This document shows, piece after piece, positions 59,343 through 64,000 of a stretch of 64,000 nucleotides of DNA. How positions within the stretch are numbered: the stretch's first letter is position 1; each line of letters starts with the position of its first letter. The stretch comes from an uncultured Saprospiraceae bacterium (lineage in GTDB: Bacteria; Bacteroidota; Bacteroidia; Chitinophagales; Saprospiraceae), in NCBI GenBank assembly GCA_937926205.1, contig CALEYL010000052.1, positions 124,001 to 188,000 of the forward strand, read 5' to 3'. The position numbers were made by a program, and so were the translations under genes. A model generated the notes under the pieces. That model made no database searches. It was not told the DNA's origin and saw only the letters and a list, made by a program, of their open reading frames with translations.

Positions 59343-60731
59343 TTAAATCTGCCCGGCGAGGATTTGCCGTTGTTTTTTTGCAGTGGAATTGCTGTCGGAC
59401 TGGGTTTTTATTTTTCCGATAAGCGCTGAGACAACTGCATACATTCCACTTTCTTTATAGCGTTTGCGCAGGCGCTTGTTTTGCGGGTCTCTTTTGTTGT
59501 AACAGTCGTAGATGTATCGATTCCAGTCGGCCACCTCACAAAGCGACAACAGGTTTCGGCAATCCACCGTGCTGTCGTTCAGGCATTGCCGGGCCATGGC
59601 GCCGAAGTATTTGCCGATATCTATGGAAAAATAAAGCGCACCGGAGGCTCTCAGCTCCAGAAACAGGTATTCTTCTTCACTATTGGTTAGTGTGATGTGA
59701 AATGGACGCAAAAGGACAGACTTCACCAGGTCCGGTTCGTTGCTTTGCGCGGCAAGTCGGCGGCTTTCGAGGTGAAGGAATAAAGGCAGTGTTACGTTGT
59801 GGTTGCGCGCATCGCTGAAAGCGTCGCTGGCCGTTTTTTCGCAGGTTTCATGGTTGAACCTGGAGGGAACGACGTCCGCATTGTCGTTGATGACCTGTTG
59901 CATCATCCCATAGCGCCACGAAAATTCCAGCAACTGCCGGCGGGCTTTGCCCTGATAAGCGCTAAGCTCCAGGATCATTTCTGCACTCAGGGAAAAGAGG
60001 GCCGCTGAAGCGAGCGCTATACGACGCAGATAAGCAGCGGCATAATCGCTGCGATCCGGAAAGAAGCAGCGCAGCATGTCCAGAAGAGGCGCAGCCCTTT
60101 CCGGATTTGCAAAAGCTTCGATCTCAGGATGCAGGCGCATGGATTTATAGAGGCCCTGATCGTAGCTTTCGTAAGTATTCCACTTTTTTTCTATCTGTTG
60201 GCCAATGTCAACATATTTGAAGATGCGGCGAACATATCGGGTAATGATGGTTGCCTGTTCAGGGCTGCATTCCTGATCGATGTATTCGTAAAGGTACTCT
60301 TTCAGCAGGTTGGCGGAGAGCAGATTCTGATCGATCCGGGACTTATTGCCAGGGGTAACGCCGGCTTTGCTGTCTAAAATCTGGTTGTGGAAATACTGAA
60401 TGGAAATGGCTACTTCAGCTACAAATGGAATGACGCGAAGAAAAAGGTGTTCTTCTTCATTTTGCAGGAGAAGCCCTTCCTGATTGGCGCACCGCTTGAT
60501 ATAAGCATACATTTCACCTGCAAAATAAGCGCGAACAGGCTTGTCGGCAATTTTGCGTTCCAACAATAAAAAAGTATGCGCATCGTCGGGCGACCCAACG
60601 TGCAGACTTTTAAGCTTCGAGAGTTCGTCTTTAAGATACGATTCCAAGCGAAGCCGATAGGCAGGAATCTCTTTTTTTCCCTTCTTAGGAATCAAAGGGA
60701 GATGCCTTGAAACATACCTTGATGCTGTCAT
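59343..60731 (-). CDS. Divergent isoprenyl-diphosphate-synthase-like protein with degenerate Asp motifs
   Basis: A 462-residue, all-helical protein; start at ATG 60731. The fold pattern of trans-prenyl synthases is visible: PFVAEVAISIQYFHNQILDSKAGV at about residues 95-120 sits where the first DDxxD normally lies (here NQILD), and LEFSWRYGMMQQVINDNADVV at about 265-285 where the second lies (NDNAD), followed by SDARNHNVTLPLFLHL like the usual D..GK.TLPL. Only one and two of the three aspartates survive, so it may be an inactive or altered enzyme. Family members are about 300-350 residues; this one has extra N- and C-terminal parts. It precedes the large GHKL-like gene on the same strand. Confidence 0.6.
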   Translation of the reverse strand: MTASRYVSRHLPLIPKKGKKEIPAYRLRLESYLKDELSKLKSLHVGSPDDAHTFLLLERKIADKPVRAYFAGEMYAYIKRCANQEGLLLQNEEEHLFLRVIPFVAEVAISIQYFHNQILDSKAGVTPGNKSRIDQNLLSANLLKEYLYEYIDQECSPEQATIITRYVRRIFKYVDIGQQIEKKWNTYESYDQGLYKSMRLHPEIEAFANPERAAPLLDMLRCFFPDRSDYAAAYLRRIALASAALFSLSAEMILELSAYQGKARRQLLEFSWRYGMMQQVINDNADVVPSRFNHETCEKTASDAFSDARNHNVTLPLFLHLESRRLAAQSNEPDLVKSVLLRPFHITLTNSEEEYLFLELRASGALYFSIDIGKYFGAMARQCLNDSTVDCRNLLSLCEVADWNRYIYDCYNKRDPQNKRLRKRYKESGMYAVVSALIGKIKTQSDSNSTAKKQRQILAGQI

Positions 60732-61069
60732 GGCCACTCAATTTTTTTTCAAAAAAGTGTGTGTGTTCACTCATTTCGTTGTGTGTTGCTCCGTCGTCAG
60801 CTCCGAATGAATCATGAAAAGCACGGGGAGGACGCGCTTGTCAGAATACTTGTTTAATTTGCAGATGCGCCTGAATAAAACTGAAGTAAGGAGGAGTGGT
60901 TTCTCGTTTGATACAGTCGTGTTTTCTATTTGCGTAAGCGTCAAAAAATATGCCAATTCAAGACTTAAAATGAGTTTTGCGACACAGGACACAAAGCGGT
61001 CTGAAGCAAATTGCCAAAATGAAAGGCCTGCGGTGAAAAGACCGCAGACCTCCCTAAGTACATGAGATT
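60732..61069. other. Intergenic region, probable promoter and terminator only
   Basis: No convincing gene. The minus-strand promoter of the gene starting at 60731 should lie here but no exact box is seen. The right end contains the terminator at 61024-61051. Confidence 0.4.
61024..61051 (-). terminator. Terminator of the small membrane protein gene
   Basis: Read on the minus strand, AGG-TCTGCGGT pairs with ACCGCAG-GCCT around CTTTTC, followed by TTCATTTTGG. It lies 19 bp beyond the stop of the gene at 61070. Confidence 0.65.
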
Positions 61070-61468
61070 TCAATATTTAAGATAAAGCTCCGCCTTGTTG
61101 ATGGGCCCTGTTGCTGCGCGTCCTTTTTTCTGCATAGCGCCATAGGCCAAAGTGATGATGATGAGCAATGAAAACAGGAGTGTTGCTGTAACTCTATGAT
61201 TTCCACGCTTGTATTCGTTGTTTCTTCCCCTTTTTCTGCGCTCGTACCCTTTGCTGTAGGTGTCGTTGTACGTTCCTTGTGTATGGGCAGGCATCGCCAA
61301 AGCCCGATCTGGGTAGCCACGAGGCAACAAATTGCGTTTACCAAACGGGATAACCTCTTTGTAATTTTCCTCATAGTATTCAGATCGTTGCTTTGCATTG
61401 CCATCCATGCTTGTTATCAGCCCGATAACAGCCAAAGCTGCCACCAGTAAGATGAATGCAGTTGCCAT
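61070..61468 (-). CDS. Small two-helix membrane protein of unknown function
   Basis: A 132-residue protein with a membrane helix at residues 2-19 (ATAFILLVAALAVIGLI) and a second at about 93-113 (VTATLLFSLLIIITLAYGAM). Between them is a strongly basic, Tyr- and Arg-rich loop (RGYPDRALAMP, YSKGYERRKRGRNNEYKRGNH). I recognise no family. It stands alone, with a terminator at 61024-61051; upstream (61510-61521) lies a perfect 12-bp palindrome CAGTTGCAACTG that could be an operator. The remainder of 61469-61730 is AT-rich and shows no gene. Confidence 0.6.
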   Translation of the reverse strand: MATAFILLVAALAVIGLITSMDGNAKQRSEYYEENYKEVIPFGKRNLLPRGYPDRALAMPAHTQGTYNDTYSKGYERRKRGRNNEYKRGNHRVTATLLFSLLIIITLAYGAMQKKGRAATGPINKAELYLKY

Positions 61469-61730
61469 GATCTTGAAATTTGTTTCCGAAATAGTGTTTC
61501 AATCAATTTCAGTTGCAACTGATAATGAACTTATATTGAAAAAATAGCGCCAAAAGAAGTAAACTGAAGGGTATTCTGTTTTTTAATCTATAAACTCCTG
61601 ATTTTATAAGGATAATGAATTTAATTATCTGGTCGATGTAAAAACAGGCTAAATGAATTCGGAAATTTTTCGGGAGTCATCCGGAAAATTTCCGAAAAAA
61701 TCAAAGAAAACAGGGTCTGGAATTTTCAAA

Positions 61731-64000
61731 TCAGAAGTGAATCATGAACTCCGTAAGGTTGGCGTCGTTGTCTAAATGCACTTTTTGGCGCAGGCGATAG
61801 CGCTTGTTTTCCACGCCGCGGACTGAAATGTTGAGTAAAGGGGCAATTTCTTTCGATGACAAATTCATTTTCAGGTAAGCGGCAAGCTTCAGATCGCCGG
61901 GGGTGAGGTCAGGAAACTGTGCTTTCAGGCGGTTTAAAAAAGCTTCGTGCACCTGATTGAAATAGGTTTCGAAAAGCCTCCAATCCTGCTCGGAAGAAAT
62001 ATTGTCGTCTATCAGGCGCTGAAGTTTTCGGTAATTGTTTAATGGAAAAGCGCCGCCGGCATTTGATTTGGCGAGCATGAGTTCTTCCTTGATTTCCATC
62101 AGGATTTCGTTCTTGCGAACGAGGTTCATCGTGGAATTGGCCAGCTCCTGACTTTTTCCAATGATATCGGATTGCAGTTTTTCATTAGCGGCCCGGATGC
62201 GCTGCTGTTCCAGCTCGCGTTCTTTCTCCAGCAATTGTTGCCGGTGCTGTTTTTCCAATCGGCGCTGGCGCCAGATAAGTCCGGTGGCAATCATCCCCCA
62301 GCCAAGCAGCAGAAAAAGTACCATGGCCCATGAGGTTTGATACCAGCGGGGCCGGATCACGAAAGAAAATACAGCGATTTCATCAGACATACCGGAGCGC
62401 GCGCGGAAAGTGTAGCTTCCGGGAGGGAGGTTGGTGAATTCCTTTATAGAAACTTTGCTCCAGGGCGACCACTCCGGGGAAAATCCTTCCAACTGGTATT
62501 GAAAATCGGGAACTCTGGTATAAACAGGCAGCGTGAAACGGAAAACAAAGTTGTTCTGTCCTGCCAAAAAAGTTCTCGTTCCGGATTGCCTTGCAGCTTT
62601 AATGAACAAAGGTTTTGGGCCGCCGACCTCTATCTCCAGAATCATGGGGGGCAGGGTACTTTCCCCAAAGCTAAGCCGGATCCGGGCGCCGTTAATCAAT
62701 GCATAGCCATCTTCCAGACAAAAAAGATAGCTGCCGTCTTTCAATGAGATAATGTTTTCAAAATCGGGAATCAACGACAGCGGAATCGTGTGAATGCCTT
62801 TGGTGCGTACCCATTTTACAACATCCGGATATACTTCAAACCACTCTCCCGGTACAAAGCTAAAGGCTCTGCTTGCGCCGTTTAATAAATCAAAAGGTTT
62901 CCATCGGGCATCTTTATCGTATTGGTACAGCGCTCCTGCAGATCGGGTGATGAAGGCGCCATTAAAACGAAAAATATCAGGTTTGAATTCAGAAGGCAAT
63001 CCGTCTTTGAGGCCGAATGGTCGAATCTCCGACCATTTTTTCAGGTCATCTGACAAGCGCAACCGATACAGGCCTTTGTACGGATTGGCCACCCATACAT
63101 TCCCTTCCGCGTCGAACAAAAGGCGTTTAACCGGCTCAATAAACCCTTCAACCCGGTGTGAATAACGCCATTGCCCGGCTTGATTCTTGCGCAAAACCAC
63201 AACGCCGGTATAGGTACCCTGGAGGAGAACGTCCGCATATTCGGGGTGGGGTTGCATCGTCCAGCCGCCGGTCACTGTAGATATCTGGGAGACCTGGTTG
63301 TTTTTAATGACAAAAGTACCATCATTGTGGCCGCAAAGCATTTGGCCGTCCATAACCCGGAGTTCCCAAACCTGGCCCTGTGTGCCTTCCAGCAGGCGAA
63401 AATCGTCCCCTTCAGAAGGCCACGGTTTATAGAAAACCCCCTGATTGGCGCCGATGTAGAGTTTGTTTTCAAACACCGCCGCTGTATAAACCGCGCCGGG
63501 TTTCCCTTCCTTATCCGTATAATAGACGACAGGCGAATTCAATTCAATCAAATCAATGCCCTGATCCAGGCCCAGCCAGAGATTGCCGGTCTGGTCTTCG
63601 TGTATGGCCAAAACTGAATTGTTCTGAAGGCCGCTGCTGTGGTTGAGGTGGAACAAAATTTCTCCCCGGGTGTCGAGAATGAATGCCCCGTCGAGAATGG
63701 TACCAAATGCATAGTTGCCATTAGACAGCCGGATCCCTTTATTGATTTGATTGGTTCTGGCAATGGCGTCAAAGTTGTTCTGCCAGCTCGTTAACCGGCC
63801 GCTGGCATAGCGATAAATCCCGTTGTGTTCGGTAGCAACAAGATAGCTGCCGTCGTCTGCAGGCAAAATGCACTTGACGATGGCTTTATTAAGGGCCTGG
63901 GTACCTTCAAGAAAGATGAATTCGTTGTGGGAACTAAGCTCATAAATCCCTTTTCCAATGACCTGTACCAGCAGTTTTTCACCAAGATCATGAACAAACA
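61731..64000 (-). CDS. Propeller-type (Reg_prop/Y_Y_Y) sensor with LuxR-type HTH, N-terminus beyond window edge
   Basis: An open minus-strand frame of at least 755 residues that continues past the right edge. It begins with two-component-regulator propeller repeats (GIYRYASGRLTSW, NGNYAFGTILDGAFILDTRGEILFHLN, SVLAIHEDQTGNLWLGLDQGI, GNVWVANPYKGLYRL), then a Y_Y_Y beta domain (FQYQLEGFSPEWSPWSK..TNLPPGSYTFRARS), a membrane helix (SWAMVLFLLLGWGMIATGLIW), a coiled coil (RRLEKQHRQQLLEKERELEQQ) and a C-terminal HTH (LTPGDLKLAAYLKMNLSSKEIAPLLNISVRGVENKRYRLRQK). This is the layout of Bacteroidota one-protein regulators related to hybrid two-component systems, linking a periplasmic signal to transcription. 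A TTG at 63866 is an internal codon only. Confidence 0.88.
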   Translation of the reverse strand, partial: FVHDLGEKLLVQVIGKGIYELSSHNEFIFLEGTQALNKAIVKCILPADDGSYLVATEHNGIYRYASGRLTSWQNNFDAIARTNQINKGIRLSNGNYAFGTILDGAFILDTRGEILFHLNHSSGLQNNSVLAIHEDQTGNLWLGLDQGIDLIELNSPVVYYTDKEGKPGAVYTAAVFENKLYIGANQGVFYKPWPSEGDDFRLLEGTQGQVWELRVMDGQMLCGHNDGTFVIKNNQVSQISTVTGGWTMQPHPEYADVLLQGTYTGVVVLRKNQAGQWRYSHRVEGFIEPVKRLLFDAEGNVWVANPYKGLYRLRLSDDLKKWSEIRPFGLKDGLPSEFKPDIFRFNGAFITRSAGALYQYDKDARWKPFDLLNGASRAFSFVPGEWFEVYPDVVKWVRTKGIHTIPLSLIPDFENIISLKDGSYLFCLEDGYALINGARIRLSFGESTLPPMILEIEVGGPKPLFIKAARQSGTRTFLAGQNNFVFRFTLPVYTRVPDFQYQLEGFSPEWSPWSKVSIKEFTNLPPGSYTFRARSGMSDEIAVFSFVIRPRWYQTSWAMVLFLLLGWGMIATGLIWRQRRLEKQHRQQLLEKERELEQQRIRAANEKLQSDIIGKSQELANSTMNLVRKNEILMEIKEELMLAKSNAGGAFPLNNYRKLQRLIDDNISSEQDWRLFETYFNQVHEAFLNRLKAQFPDLTPGDLKLAAYLKMNLSSKEIAPLLNISVRGVENKRYRLRQKVHLDNDANLTEFMIHF

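Noticed and set aside
61054..61404. A 116-codon minus-strand frame overlapping the small membrane protein
   Set aside because: It overlaps the better supported 132-residue membrane protein in another frame and reads through its coding region.

Overview
The window looks like a chromosome segment of a Bacteroidota bacterium, most probably of the Saprospiria type. Four secreted proteins end in type IX secretion (T9SS) type A sorting domains. The promoter-like sequences follow the Bacteroidota pattern (TTTG or TTG, 18-20 bp, TAnnTTTG). Shine-Dalgarno sequences are mostly weak. RNA-level housekeeping genes sit between very large secreted proteins, intergenic repeats and gene remnants.

Layout. 1-6.3 kb (minus): a metal-efflux operon (small His-rich secreted protein, CzcA/CusA pump, TolC-like channel) followed by an edge-truncated secreted beta-propeller-like protein. 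6.3-6.9 kb: a cytochrome-c-like remnant and an inverted-repeat-bounded element. 6.9-10.1 kb (minus): MFS transporter, ECF sigma factor and a membrane-anchored beta-barrel protein. 10.3-13.7 kb (plus): ATE/Bpt-like transferase, recR, a lipoprotein and tsaB. 14-25.4 kb: a giant T9SS protein with dockerin-like and cohesin-like modules, a truncated TonB-dependent receptor, a VPS10/sortilin-type propeller, a DedA protein and a discoidin-phospholipase A2-like fusion. 25.8-28.4 kb: a small membrane protein, an amidase, queD and rpsP. 28.7-36.7 kb: a glycine-rich PKD/T9SS protein, the rod-shape cluster mreB-mreC-mreD-mrdA (no rodA next to it) and folE. 37.4-38.3 kb: a gene-free stretch with a strong orphan terminator and nested hairpins (candidate ncRNA), then tRNA-Gly(GCC) and tRNA-Leu(TAA). 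38.5-42.7 kb: SulP transporter, TetR regulator, a repeat patch and membrane or lipoprotein genes. 42.8-48.4 kb: a XisH-XisI pair bracketed by two copies of a 30-bp promoter-like sequence, then mnmG and a class A PBP. 48.4-51.6 kb: CotH/lamin-tail T9SS protein, GNAT and DUF1801 proteins. 51.8-60.7 kb: a PaaK remnant, a CHASE2/FecR-like/GTP-cyclohydrolase-II-like operon, a toxin-antitoxin pair, a 1136-aa GHKL-ATPase-like protein and a divergent isoprenyl-diphosphate-synthase-like protein. 61-64 kb: a small membrane protein and a propeller-type HTH regulator cut by the window edge.

The strongest candidates for undescribed biology are: (1) the tightly packed CHASE2 - FecR-like - GCH II-like operon, whose enzyme has lost the tyrosine equivalent to E. 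coli RibA Tyr105; (2) the degenerate prenyl-synthase-like protein beside the GHKL-like protein; (3) the XisHI cassette between duplicated promoter sequences; (4) the structured RNA candidate at 37.6-37.9 kb; and (5) the F5/8C-PLA2-like secreted fusion. All functions are read from sequence motifs only; no database search was run.
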